DNA of 41,259 nt from Ectothiorhodospiraceae bacterium (lineage in GTDB: Bacteria; Bacteroidota; Ignavibacteria; SZUA-365; GCA-2699105). The notes beneath the pieces were generated by a model. It saw only the letters and a program-made list of their open reading frames with translations, ran no database searches and was not told the origin of the DNA. Below are positions 8,209-16,747 of the stretch, piece after piece; within the stretch, counting starts at the first letter, position 1; each line of letters begins with the position of its first letter. The stretch spans positions 1 through 41,259 of the forward strand of contig PABJ01000020.1 of NCBI GenBank assembly GCA_002699105.1, written 5' to 3'. A program made the translations under genes and the position numbers.

Positions 8209-9257
8209 TCCTTGAACGGGTACAACAGTTTGCTGACATACTTCACGATCTGACGAGTGGCGAGCCGAAGAGGCTGACATTCTTCCGCATCGGCGGTGTT
8301 TCTCGTTCCTCAAGGATAGAATACGAAGTGATAGGTCACATGGTGGCCGATTCCCCCCACCTCGGCGAAATCCACACGCATATCTTACGGTATCTAAAAG
8401 GTGCTCTCGATGTTGAGGTGTCGATATCCAGGCCCGTCGATCGAACGGGTATTGTCAGGGTTGATCTCATCAACCAAATTTGGCATGCACTTCACCGTTT
8501 GCAGGAGGAAGACGCGGAGCAACTCTTCTTCGATGGGCCGGATTTCGGTATTGTGAGAGCTGAGAAGCCTTCCTGGCGCATCAACAAGCGTTCGTGGGGC
8601 TCAATGCCGGGTGAACTGATGGATTACTTCACAGCCGCACCCAAACCCACACAGAGCTACCTTGTCGATCAGCCGGGTGCGAATGCAGAACACTATTACA
8701 GAACGCTCCTCTCACTCCTTGTGCTCGGTTTCCTGCATTGTGTCTCATCTGACGAAGAGGGGGGGAATGAGGTCACTCCGTTGGCGAACGAGAGTAGGGA
8801 TACATCCGAAGACGCTAGCCCGGACAGTGCAAGCAAAGATCAAATAGACCCAATAGAGCTACTGGGCCTGGATGATTATGAGGCTACAGGGACGGACGGT
8901 TCGAATGGGACAGGACTGCCCAGGAACCCGGCTGATGCACCTATTCAAGAGAATCAATACGTTTCGGAACAGGATGCGACAGAAATATCTCTCACCCGCC
9001 GCAAGCGTAACCCTGCCTTCTTTGGGACCGAGGCTGCACTTGGGCACAAGCCAAAAAGGAATGGCACTGTTGCCGCCGATGAACCATGTTCAGAGGGCAT
9101 TGTCGAGCAGAATGATGAGAATACCAACAGCTTGCTCGATGCCCCTATCGTCGAATCCGATGATGACCTGTCACCTCAGGAGCGGGCGAAGGCCAAGCAG
9201 CGGAAAGTCGCTGGATTAAAGAAACTCCTGCAGGCAGCAAAGAACGGATTTGATTAA
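8205..9257 (+). CDS. Unknown protein of the Roadblock-GTPase cluster, 350 aa
   Basis: I cannot assign this protein to a family. Residues ~1-190 look folded: an N-terminal helix, a beta-rich part (RIEYEVIGHMVADSP, LDVEVSISRPVDRTG), and a helical end (HYYRTLLSLLVLGFLHCV) that resembles the last helices of small winged-helix or DUF4388-type domains. Residues ~190-325 are acidic, Ser/Asn/Glu-rich and probably disordered, and the C-terminus ends in a basic helix (ERAKAKQRKVAGLKKLLQAAK). It overlaps the preceding Roadblock gene by 4 bases and the following GTPase gene by 1 base (TAATG), so it is surely part of that unit. In actinobacterial conservons this place is taken by the unrelated-looking DUF742 protein; a scaffold or effector role is plausible. 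Confidence 0.8.
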   Translation: MILERVQQFADILHDLTSGEPKRLTFFRIGGVSRSSRIEYEVIGHMVADSPHLGEIHTHILRYLKGALDVEVSISRPVDRTGIVRVDLINQIWHALHRLQEEDAEQLFFDGPDFGIVRAEKPSWRINKRSWGSMPGELMDYFTAAPKPTQSYLVDQPGANAEHYYRTLLSLLVLGFLHCVSSDEEGGNEVTPLANESRDTSEDASPDSASKDQIDPIELLGLDDYEATGTDGSNGTGLPRNPADAPIQENQYVSEQDATEISLTRRKRNPAFFGTEAALGHKPKRNGTVAADEPCSEGIVEQNDENTNSLLDAPIVESDDDLSPQERAKAKQRKVAGLKKLLQAAKNGFD

Positions 9258-9859
9258 TGCTTGACGTCGAAACTTACTTTAAACTCATCGTCACCGGTTC
9301 TGTGAATTCCGGTAAAACCACGTTCGTTAAAACGATCAGTGAGATAGAAGCATTTACCACGGACGAAATGGCGACCGAGGACGATGTGATGCAGCTAAAG
9401 CAGCTCACGACCGTTGCCATGGATTACGGCCGTAGGACGATCGACGACGACATCGTTCTTCACATTTATGGCACGCCAGGGCAGGAACGATTCGATTTCA
9501 TGTGGGACATACTCGTCGTTGGGGCGTTTGGTGTCATCTTCCTCGCAGATAGTACGGATAAACCCAGCCTGGAGAAGACGAAGAACATCATCGCCTTTTT
9601 CACTGAGCGCTATGATCTCCCATACCTGATGTGCGTGACAAAGCTCGACCTAGCGGACTCGATCGGCTACGACGAAGTGGTGGATTTTATAAATCAGCCG
9701 CAAATAAAAACAATTCCGTTGAAGACAATTGATCCGAATGAATGTATGAACGCCTTGGTGACCTTCTTGACGTTAGCAGTGCAGAAAGAAGAGGACACCG
9801 AGTCCGGCGATGATAATGGGATTGACGGTGCGGATCTCATCGCCAATATAGGGAACTGA
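9257..9859 (+). CDS. Ras-like small GTPase (COG2229/CvnD-MglA type)
   Basis: The 200-aa protein is a bacterial small GTPase. G1/P-loop is GSVNSGKTT (14-22), G2 Thr is probably T51 or T52, G3 is GTPGQERF (72-79) and G4 is TKLD (128-131). In G3 the canonical Asp is replaced by Gly, as known for the COG2229 GTPases, while Q76, equivalent to Ras Gln61, is kept. The FMW after G3 is also typical of this group. The C-terminal ~25 residues are acidic and probably disordered. It should switch between GDP and GTP forms under control of the two Roadblock proteins encoded just upstream. It is the last gene of the cluster, converging on the patatin gene 19 bases away. Confidence 0.92.
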   Translation: MLDVETYFKLIVTGSVNSGKTTFVKTISEIEAFTTDEMATEDDVMQLKQLTTVAMDYGRRTIDDDIVLHIYGTPGQERFDFMWDILVVGAFGVIFLADSTDKPSLEKTKNIIAFFTERYDLPYLMCVTKLDLADSIGYDEVVDFINQPQIKTIPLKTIDPNECMNALVTFLTLAVQKEEDTESGDDNGIDGADLIANIGN

Positions 9860-9878
9860 CCCTCCTGAATTTTCCTTC

Positions 9879-10973
9879 CTACTCCGTCTCTTCGGACTCA
9901 TCAATGCTTGGTTTGTTCAAAGGCCCGGCAAGTTTATCCGTGTTCCAGGCAAAGTACTCTGCATCGTTATACCACTTGAAGTATCGCGATGCGTACTCCT
10001 TTCCCGATGCGATGAGTGCATCTGCAGTCCTGTCATCTAGGTCGAATTGCATCGATTTCACGCCCATTGTATCGATGAATACGGTTCTGTGCCAGTCGTC
10101 GTTGTGGATGTGATAGTTCGACTGCCCTTCTATCATCATTTCGATGATACTCCAGGTAAATCCAAAAAAATCGTCGATCCTTACATTCGGGTATTCCGAC
10201 TGATCGCGGAATGTGGCTACTCTTTTAGATGTCCCTAGCCGAAAACCGAGTGTTTCAACATTGTAGACGTAGGGCGATATTTCGCGACCAGAGCTCTTCA
10301 ACGAGGCGTTGTGTGTATCATAGTAGTCGGTTCGTAGCATGTGCCGGTCGCGCATCTCCTCGGCGATGTATTTCTCGCGATCAAATACCTTTACCAGGGA
10401 GTTGCCGGTAAGTGCCCCGTCGGTGTAATAGTCACCACGAATGTTCTGTTTCGCAGCGAAAATGAACGGGATTGACATTGTCAGACGCACTGCATCGGCC
10501 ACGGGGAGGCGCGGGGTGTGTTCGATGGAAAACAATTCGGAGTGACCAGTTGAAATGTTTGTGCTGATGTAGTACTGATCGATAAACCCCTTCGAATCGC
10601 GCTGTTCGTGCAGTTCCTTGAACGTCGCTTCGCTGTTCCCAGTCTTCTGCTTAATGATATTGGCGACCCAGGAACGCAGGAAATCGCCGTCGTACCAACC
10701 GAATTCAGTCACAAGTGAGTTAACATCGAATATCGACGCCCAGGACTTATCCATGAACGAAGTAAAGCTGAGGCCTCGTATGAGGCTTTTTATCTCGCTG
10801 GTTGAATAGCCGAGTCCGATAAGCAACGCATACATAGCACCAAATGAACTCCCGCCGACGCGTTCTATCTGCCTGGTTACTTCCATCTCGTCCAACACCT
10901 CAAATGCACCGAGATACGCGAGTCCTTTCGTGCCGCCCTGTTCAAATACCAGATTCTTAAATGGATAGTTCAT
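9879..10973 (-). CDS. Patatin-like phospholipase
   Basis: This 364-aa protein has the elements of patatin-like acyl hydrolases: the oxyanion loop GGTKG (13-17), the nucleophile elbow G-S-S-F-G (41-45, with S43 the nucleophile), and the catalytic Asp in T-D-G-A (D185). The Ser-Asp dyad is therefore complete. It probably hydrolyses acyl esters of phospholipids. There is no signal peptide, so it may be cytoplasmic or delivered to membranes from the inside. The C-terminal half contains a long region without a recognisable motif. The start is supported by AGGTGG about 8 bases before the ATG. It is a single gene between the GTPase cluster and the pilus locus. Confidence 0.9.
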   Translation of the reverse strand: MNYPFKNLVFEQGGTKGLAYLGAFEVLDEMEVTRQIERVGGSSFGAMYALLIGLGYSTSEIKSLIRGLSFTSFMDKSWASIFDVNSLVTEFGWYDGDFLRSWVANIIKQKTGNSEATFKELHEQRDSKGFIDQYYISTNISTGHSELFSIEHTPRLPVADAVRLTMSIPFIFAAKQNIRGDYYTDGALTGNSLVKVFDREKYIAEEMRDRHMLRTDYYDTHNASLKSSGREISPYVYNVETLGFRLGTSKRVATFRDQSEYPNVRIDDFFGFTWSIIEMMIEGQSNYHIHNDDWHRTVFIDTMGVKSMQFDLDDRTADALIASGKEYASRYFKWYNDAEYFAWNTDKLAGPLNKPSIDESEETE

Positions 10974-11032
10974 AGTCTGCCACCTGCTTCATAGACTGGA
11001 CGCTTTCAACCACAATTGTGTGATGGCTAGCG

Positions 11033-11064
11033 AAAAAAATCCCCGCGCCTTGAAGGGCGTGGGG
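11033..11064 (-). terminator. Rho-independent terminator of the pilus operon
   Basis: On the minus strand a 10-bp GC-rich stem (including two G-U pairs, loop of four) between 11041 and 11064 is followed by seven T. It comes 25 bases after the stop of the response regulator gene and ends the long pilus transcription unit. Confidence 0.87.
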
Positions 11065-11088
11065 AGGTTCATTACCCGTATGGAAATG

Positions 11089-11505
11089 CTATGCGAAGCA
11101 TTTCCCAATCGTCAAAATCATTTCGTCAAGATCGACCGGCTTGCTGATTATATCGACTGCTCCGTAGGCGATAGAATCGACGGCACTTTTAATATCAGCG
11201 TATGACGTCATCATTATGGATTTTGTCTCAGGCGTATGTTTCTGAATGTGCTTCAGTATATCAAAGCCGTTCGTCTGCGGCATCCTGATATCCAGGAGTG
11301 CGAGATCAATGCGGTTACCGGCAAGAATCTCAATCGCTTCCTTGCCTTCGTAGGCGACGTGCGTATTGTATCCGGCCTTGCGCAATTGCCTGGCAATAGC
11401 ATCGCAAACGACGCGCTCATCGTCCACGACGAGTATCCATGGCTTCGTTGCATCTATGCCATCCATCGAGTCAGTCTCCACTATGTGACGCCCTTCAGTC
11501 GACAT
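11089..11505 (-). CDS. Single-domain response regulator (CheY-like) in the pilus operon
   Basis: This 138-aa protein is one complete receiver domain: acidic pair D28-D29, phospho-acceptor D72 (LLDIRMP), T100/S101 in MMTSYA and K122 in SKPVD. It should be phosphorylated by a histidine kinase. It has no output domain, so it works by protein contact, like PilG/PilH or CheY. Its ATG directly abuts the TAA of the secretin gene, so it is the last gene of the pilus operon and probably regulates the pilus. An in-frame ATG at codon 14 has a better placed GGAG and would give a 125-aa protein starting just before the receiver domain. No kinase is in this operon; the nearest is at 30971-32041. Confidence 0.92.
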   Translation of the reverse strand: MSTEGRHIVETDSMDGIDATKPWILVVDDERVVCDAIARQLRKAGYNTHVAYEGKEAIEILAGNRIDLALLDIRMPQTNGFDILKHIQKHTPETKSIMMTSYADIKSAVDSIAYGAVDIISKPVDLDEMILTIGKCFA

Positions 11506-12813
11506 TTATTCTTCGTTAGCCTTCAGCTTCGCTGCATCGATTTGCTCGAGCAGATTCTTCCGCAGCTTCTTTATCCGTTCCGATTCCCGCTGCAACGTTT
11601 TCTGGCCAACTTTGATTTCATTGAGCTTGCTCGAGAGACGCGTTTCGAGCGATGGGAGGATCCGCGCTTTCAGGATGATGATGAGTTCCTTGCGGACAGT
11701 TTGCACTTCGTCATACCCGAATAGGTACTTCAATCCGAAAACCCACCACGGAAGATCCTTCAGGAATGGTACCCCTCTCCGGATAGTCGTGTAATCATTC
11801 GAAAACAGCCCACCTACTGCGGTTTCCTCTTCGTTGAGAAGGAGTACGGATGTCTCGGCAACGGTTTTATTGATGATAGTCCGCTGAGGATCCGGTACGA
11901 ACGTACTGCGTTCCGCCTGGATGAGCAGATGAACAAACTCAATGGAATCGACCATAAGTACAGTCGGTGTCACGTTGATGATCGTACCCGTGCTATAGAA
12001 TTTTTCGACGGTGTTACCGGAAAAGTCGAGCTGAGTAACCGAGATATCGGCGCCGACTTGAATTCGTCCGGTCTCGTTCGAACGTACTGTAATGGATGGG
12101 CGAGAGATGAGCTCTCCGAGGTTCTCGGATTCGATCATCTGCAGCACGGCAAGCACATCAACGGTGTTACCAAACGAACGAAGGACGGTCTTTTCCCCAA
12201 ACTCAATACCGGTTTGTTCGCTGCCGCCGCCACCACCGCCGCCTTCACCACCTTCCTGGCCTTGCGGCTGGAACTCTGTCGAACCCCAATTGATGACACC
12301 CGTCTGTACGTTGGTGCTGGGTGTGTGATTCGTTAATGCCCAGTCGACACCAAGGCGCTCAAGTTCGGTGCGGTTAGCCTCGAAGAAGATTGCCGAAATC
12401 TCGACCTCACGGGTTTCGATCGCGTTCTCCGCTGTAAGCGTATCGGTAACCACTCCGCCGCCATCGGGGATAGGGAAGACACGCACGTAGTCCGGTGTCT
12501 CCTGGTACCAATAGTTATTGACACGCAGGACCACCTCAAATGCATCCTTCCAGTACATCCGCTGGACGTTCACCTTAATCGGCTTGTTGCTGGAACTCTC
12601 GATAACAAGGACCTTGTCTTCGAACCGTTTGAAGGAATTCTTGAAAATCTCGAGTGCTGTATTGAGAGGTGTCTCCCCAGAAATCGTAATCAGCTCATCG
12701 GGGGCGATATAGTTCTTAATCGGCGGCCGTCCCTGCGCATTGGCTTGCGCCTGAAGAAGAAGCAGGCCAAGCGCACAAAGCGCGATCGTTGCATATTGTC
12801 GTAAAGTCTTCAT
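11506..12813 (-). CDS. pilQ: Short type IV pilus secretin (PilQ/GspD-like)
   Basis: Secretins form the outer-membrane channel for the pilus. This ~435-aa protein has a signal peptide (to about residue 28), a small N-terminal STN/secretin-N-like domain (IYAPDELITISGET-type start, then KPIKVNV and YWKDAFEVVL), a Gly-rich loop near 183-200, and a C-terminal secretin domain with VLLLNEEETAVGGLF, VPFLKDLPWW and KELIIILKARIL. It is much shorter than typical PilQ (600-700 aa): AMIN domains and extra N domains are missing. The last ~45 residues are a charged helix. The ATG at 12813 is preferred; a GTG one codon upstream overlaps the preceding stop by one base. It follows the PilO gene directly, so subunits are made from one mRNA. 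Confidence 0.87.
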   Translation of the reverse strand: MKTLRQYATIALCALGLLLLQAQANAQGRPPIKNYIAPDELITISGETPLNTALEIFKNSFKRFEDKVLVIESSSNKPIKVNVQRMYWKDAFEVVLRVNNYWYQETPDYVRVFPIPDGGGVVTDTLTAENAIETREVEISAIFFEANRTELERLGVDWALTNHTPSTNVQTGVINWGSTEFQPQGQEGGEGGGGGGGSEQTGIEFGEKTVLRSFGNTVDVLAVLQMIESENLGELISRPSITVRSNETGRIQVGADISVTQLDFSGNTVEKFYSTGTIINVTPTVLMVDSIEFVHLLIQAERSTFVPDPQRTIINKTVAETSVLLLNEEETAVGGLFSNDYTTIRRGVPFLKDLPWWVFGLKYLFGYDEVQTVRKELIIILKARILPSLETRLSSKLNEIKVGQKTLQRESERIKKLRKNLLEQIDAAKLKANEE

Positions 12814-12815
12814 CA

Positions 12816-13721
12816 CTACCTACTCTTTATGTCGTTCAGATTGTATTCTTTCCACGTAAGGATGTACCGCTCTTGAATGCCGCCCTTATTGAGCTGGAAT
12901 TCAACCTGTTTCCGGTCGAACATGATCTTCGATACATACCCGAGATAGACGCGGTCGCCTTCTTCGAGCTCGACGCTCTGGCCGCTCTGATCTATGATGT
13001 ATGCGAAATCTTCCGTGAGCGAGACAAGCGTAGAGTTCTCTACCTCAGGTAGTCCGTGGACGTTCGGCGGAATCTCTATCGTCACGATGGAGCGGAACGG
13101 GTTGTTGGCGATAACCGGGATGCGCGTTTGTGATAGGGGTTGCAGATCTGCACTATCCGCGAATAGCGGCTGGTCGGAGTAATACGCCAGCAGATCTGCG
13201 TCGAATTGTACTTCATGCACAATGATGCCAAGCTCGTCGTCTACCCGGTGAACTTCACGGAGATCGACGTTATTCAGCTTCATGACGCGCGGTCCGAATT
13301 CCAAATACTGAACCAGGCGGGCAAAACTATCGAACGGTCCCTGCCCTGCAAGGTGATACCGTACATAGCCGCATCCTTGCTGCTCCACCTGCTCCTGAGT
13401 GATGACATTGAGGTCCAATTCAGGGCTCAATCTCAGTATCTGGTTCAGGTACATATTGGTATAACTTGCCTTTTCTGTCGTCGGCATGGTTTTCGGACGC
13501 AGGCGCCAGAGGACGTCGAGAGATTCGGCACGGTACTTCGCCCGTTCGAGTTGATCCTGGAGCTGTGCGACGTTTTGGAATTTGGCGCGGATCTCTTCGC
13601 GTTCCTTACTTATGTCTTTAAGTTCGCCGGCCTGCATAAGGAAAACATACACGCCGCCGCCGCCCGCGATGAGGAGGAACATAACACCAAGGATGATCGA
13701 GTTTTTGGTTGCGTATGTCAT
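12816..13721 (-). CDS. pilO: PilO-like inner-membrane pilus protein with a PilP-like C-terminus
   Basis: The 301-aa protein has one N-terminal membrane helix (about 8-30), a coiled coil (about 34-70, rich in K/E/R/Q) and an alpha/beta domain with GYVRYHLAGQGPFDSFARLVQYLE, which matches the PilO/GspM pattern. After about residue 200 a second region follows (NPFRSIVTIEIPP, then a beta-rich part including DRVYLGYVSKIMFDRKQVEF), which resembles the small beta domain of PilP/GspC that contacts the secretin. PilO and PilP functions thus seem fused, by inference. It overlaps the PilM-N gene by 4 bases (ATGA) and meets the secretin gene at its stop. It should link the inner-membrane ring to the secretin. 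Confidence 0.8.
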   Translation of the reverse strand: MTYATKNSIILGVMFLLIAGGGGVYVFLMQAGELKDISKEREEIRAKFQNVAQLQDQLERAKYRAESLDVLWRLRPKTMPTTEKASYTNMYLNQILRLSPELDLNVITQEQVEQQGCGYVRYHLAGQGPFDSFARLVQYLEFGPRVMKLNNVDLREVHRVDDELGIIVHEVQFDADLLAYYSDQPLFADSADLQPLSQTRIPVIANNPFRSIVTIEIPPNVHGLPEVENSTLVSLTEDFAYIIDQSGQSVELEEGDRVYLGYVSKIMFDRKQVEFQLNKGGIQERYILTWKEYNLNDIKSR

Positions 13722-15403
13722 TTGCTCAGATCCTCCATAAGCTGCTGGAGTTTTTCATCTTCCTCTGGGGGAGGGACATCATCGTCTCCTGTTACACCGC
13801 TGATGGGTGCATCGCCCCCGGCAACATCGCCAATCGCCGTTTGGATAGTGTCGTGCCAACGATGAGCCCTGGAGCCTGAATATGGGTAGTGTTCCTCGAG
13901 CATGAGTCCGAAATCGAAATCGTACACCTTGGTTTCGGATATCTGCTCAACTGTAATCTCACGGAGTTGGGTATCGCCAATTCGATGGGATAGACTGGGG
14001 ATACTCCCGCGCGAAGTGCTATATCCTGTCAAAATATATCCTCCGGTCTCAACTTCTGGACGCATTTCACGGAACCAGACATTACCGAGCGAGGCTGTCG
14101 CGTTGGCAAGCGTATCTAAGGTCTCGGACCAACGTTCGCTGCTAATGAGAAGCGTATCAAGGGTTGTCGCCGCCGAAAGGATATCCGTCGATCGAGTTTC
14201 AAGTGTGTTTATTTCATCAATCAATGCTTGCTGGCGAGCCAGCTCGGCGCGTTCCTGATTCAACGCATCCCGCTCTGCGGATATCCGGCCGAGATTCTGC
14301 ACGCCTTGATACCCGATGCCGAGTACAGAGGCAATGATGAGGAAGATCAGCAAGAAGCCATGCCATTTGAGCTGCAGCGTGTTGGTTTGCTGACGGATCT
14401 TTGGAGGAACGATATTGATATCGTAAAACAGCTCGCTCTTCGGCAAGAGCTTTTGCCATGCTGCCGAGATCGGCAGGACGAAGTTATGAATATCCTTGAA
14501 TTCTTCAGTCTTCGGATGGTTCACACGAAGCTTTGTCAGCGAATGAAAAATCGCATACGGATTGTTGGCGAGTATTTCATCGCGCAACCCCATTGACTCA
14601 GCTGCTCCTGCTAGAACGACTTTGTCGGCCTTTGGGAAGCCTGCGAGCTCAGCTGCCAGCTCGATCCGGTTGTTGAGCATGGAAACATATTCTTGGTTTC
14701 CTGCGCCTTGCTGAATCGGCGGTGCGATGAAGTGCAAGTCGGGGCCACGGAGAACGTAAAACCGAGTCTCATCCTTCCCTACATAGATCAGGTGTACAAC
14801 TTCGCCTGCTTTAAACCGGAAGTGTGCACGTGTGATGTTTACGAGCGCTATGTCGTTCGTAGTTATGTGTGTCACCTTTGTTGGCTTCTTGTCGACGCCA
14901 AGAGGGGCACTTAAAGTCGAGAGGATTGGCGGAATCTCAAGTAGGGCGGCAGTCAACACTTTTTCATCGCCTATTTTAGCAATGTCTATCTGATCCTTGC
15001 TTAACGCGATGTTGTTCGTTTTGCTAACCTCTGCGATGATACGATCGATCACTGCCGAACCCTTGTCTTTCGGATCTGCATCTAAGATATCCGTTCGGAC
15101 GGTTGGATCGCTGAACGAGACGGCGATTGTTGCGCCGCGTACATAGTTTGATTGAAGGAAATCGTGAAGTTCCGAGTAATCCGGAGTATCAAGGTCGCCA
15201 GACGCCAGTTCGCCGAAGTCCGAACTTCCATCAAGACTATCAGATTTTGCGGTGAATGCTACCTCGTGATGCGGGAGTTCGAGCGTACCCACACTCATCA
15301 CCTCGAGTTTTTGACCGACCTTGCCTACCGTCGCTAAACGGAGAAGATCGCCTTCCAGTGAGAGCCCTATGCAGACGTCAGATGCTTTTTGATTCGAAGC
15401 CAT
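13718..15403 (-). CDS. PilM-PilN fusion protein
   Basis: The 561-aa protein joins two pilus alignment proteins. Residues ~1-335 form a PilM-like actin-fold cytoplasmic domain: the start CIGLSLEGDLLRLATV, HLIYVGKDETRFYVLRG, and VVLAGAAESMGLRDEI. Residues ~344-366 are a membrane helix (WHGFLLIFLIIASVLGIGYQG). A coiled coil follows (RISAERDALNQERAELARQQ), then a periplasmic PilN-like alpha/beta domain (GNVWFREMRPEVETGGYILTG). A Glu/Asp-rich tail ends the chain. In most bacteria PilM and PilN are separate proteins that interact through the short N-terminal tail of PilN; here they are covalently joined. The gene lies 15 bases after pilT and overlaps the PilO gene by 4 bases. The PilM part is weakly conserved, so it could be called GspL-like. 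Confidence 0.82.
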   Translation of the reverse strand: MASNQKASDVCIGLSLEGDLLRLATVGKVGQKLEVMSVGTLELPHHEVAFTAKSDSLDGSSDFGELASGDLDTPDYSELHDFLQSNYVRGATIAVSFSDPTVRTDILDADPKDKGSAVIDRIIAEVSKTNNIALSKDQIDIAKIGDEKVLTAALLEIPPILSTLSAPLGVDKKPTKVTHITTNDIALVNITRAHFRFKAGEVVHLIYVGKDETRFYVLRGPDLHFIAPPIQQGAGNQEYVSMLNNRIELAAELAGFPKADKVVLAGAAESMGLRDEILANNPYAIFHSLTKLRVNHPKTEEFKDIHNFVLPISAAWQKLLPKSELFYDINIVPPKIRQQTNTLQLKWHGFLLIFLIIASVLGIGYQGVQNLGRISAERDALNQERAELARQQALIDEINTLETRSTDILSAATTLDTLLISSERWSETLDTLANATASLGNVWFREMRPEVETGGYILTGYSTSRGSIPSLSHRIGDTQLREITVEQISETKVYDFDFGLMLEEHYPYSGSRAHRWHDTIQTAIGDVAGGDAPISGVTGDDDVPPPEEDEKLQQLMEDLSK

Positions 15404-15418
15404 GTGTATTCCAGTGGT

Positions 15419-16747
15419 TTATTGCATCGCGAGCAATTGCTTCATTCGCTTCTTGTTGTTTGCGTAGTTCATCGCCTCGGTAGTCGTGATTTTACGCATC
15501 TTCACAAGCCGCTTGAGATCCTGCTCCATGGTGATCATACCGAGATCCGCGCCTTCCGCTATCATCTGGTAGATCTCACCTGTATTGCCGTTTTTGATCG
15601 CAGAGCGCACAGACGGTGTCACTACCAGCACCTCTTTCGCCAATGTACGTTTCCCGTCCGTCGTGGGCGGAAGTTTTTGCGAAACAACAAGGCGCAACAC
15701 ATCCGCGAGACGGTTCCTCACGCGGTCCTGTTCGATTGGTGGTACCTCGCCAATGATACGGTCGATACTTTCGACGGCAGATGATGTATGGAGAGTCGAG
15801 AACACTTTATGTCCGGAGTCCGTAATCTCGATTGCGGCCATAATCGTATCCGGATCGCGCATTTCACCGATCATCACGATGTCCGGATCCTGGCGCAATG
15901 CCTGTACAGTGCCTTCCTTGAACGATAGCACATCGCGACCGACTTCGCGATGCCGAATGATGGACCGTTTCGGAGTATGGACATATTCAACAGGAGATGC
16001 GACGACTACGATATGTGAATCTGATTCTTGATTATTCATATCGATGATCGCATCCAACGTGGTCGACTTTCCGGAACCTGTGATACCGGTAATGAGGATC
16101 AGTCCTTCCTTCGTAAACCGAAGATTGGTGATGTTCGTGACGTTCTGGTGGAAGTTGTATGACGAGTACTCTCGAACCGTGGCATTGATAGCGCGCATGT
16201 TCATGCCGAGCGAATCAAGATCGAAATACGCTGTTCCACGATACCGATGCATCGTCCCCTCAACCTGCGTTTGAAACGAAAAATCCAAACTACGTTTTTC
16301 GAGAAGTGTAATTCGTTGTTTCGCAGTAACAAGACCTTGGATCATAACATCGGTGAGGAGTGTTGGGATCTCGGGTAGATCAAGTTGCGGAGTTTTATCG
16401 CCATGTATACGCATCCAGATATGTCCCCGGGCACCAAAACTCCCAAGATCGATATCCGAAGCATCAGTTTTACGCATTCGGAGTAGTACCGCCTCATAGA
16501 ACTGGCGTATAACCTGTATCGCACGTTCATCTACTGAATCTAGCTTCTTCGAGATGAATTCCTGGCGTTCCAGACCGAACATGTATGAGGGCATGTCCTT
16601 GACTACGTAGTTCATCGCCGCGAGGGCGTTTTTTACTAGTGGCTCAGGGAGCGACGGGACTCCATGTGGCGGCTGGAGTCCGTTCGAATCCTTTTGCACA
16701 GGAGCTTGCGGCGGTGCCGCCGTCGTTTGTCTATTGGCCTGATTCAT
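15419..16747 (-). CDS. pilT: PilT-like pilus retraction ATPase
   Basis: This 442-aa hexameric ATPase of the PilT/GspE family shows Walker A GITGSGKST (~221-229), the Asp-box segment VVVASPVEYVH, Walker B VMIGEMRDPDT (~285-295) and the His box STLHTSSA. The absence of the C-terminal zinc-binding CxxC pairs and the later ENTGEIYQMIAEGADLGMITME-like region favour PilT over PilB. PilT depolymerises pilin and gives twitching force. The N-terminus (~1-40) is Gln/Pro-rich and disordered, and the chain is about 90 residues longer than E. coli-type PilT. Only a weak ribosome binding site (GAAGA) precedes the ATG. It is downstream of pilB with a 349-base gap. Confidence 0.9.
   Translation of the reverse strand: MNQANRQTTAAPPQAPVQKDSNGLQPPHGVPSLPEPLVKNALAAMNYVVKDMPSYMFGLERQEFISKKLDSVDERAIQVIRQFYEAVLLRMRKTDASDIDLGSFGARGHIWMRIHGDKTPQLDLPEIPTLLTDVMIQGLVTAKQRITLLEKRSLDFSFQTQVEGTMHRYRGTAYFDLDSLGMNMRAINATVREYSSYNFHQNVTNITNLRFTKEGLILITGITGSGKSTTLDAIIDMNNQESDSHIVVVASPVEYVHTPKRSIIRHREVGRDVLSFKEGTVQALRQDPDIVMIGEMRDPDTIMAAIEITDSGHKVFSTLHTSSAVESIDRIIGEVPPIEQDRVRNRLADVLRLVVSQKLPPTTDGKRTLAKEVLVVTPSVRSAIKNGNTGEIYQMIAEGADLGMITMEQDLKRLVKMRKITTTEAMNYANNKKRMKQLLAMQ

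Noticed and set aside
8872-9219. 115-codon frame inside the 350-aa gene
   Set aside because: Same-strand shadow in another frame over the disordered linker; low-complexity, Met/Arg/Leu-rich and not separately supported.
10741-10810. Palindromic-looking TGAGGCCTCGTATGAGGC in the patatin gene
   Set aside because: Lies inside a coding region with no symmetry beyond a few bases.
12219-12270. GGN-type repeat in the secretin gene as a possible slippage site
   Set aside because: It encodes a Gly-rich loop in frame. Secretins often have such loops and the frame continues normally.
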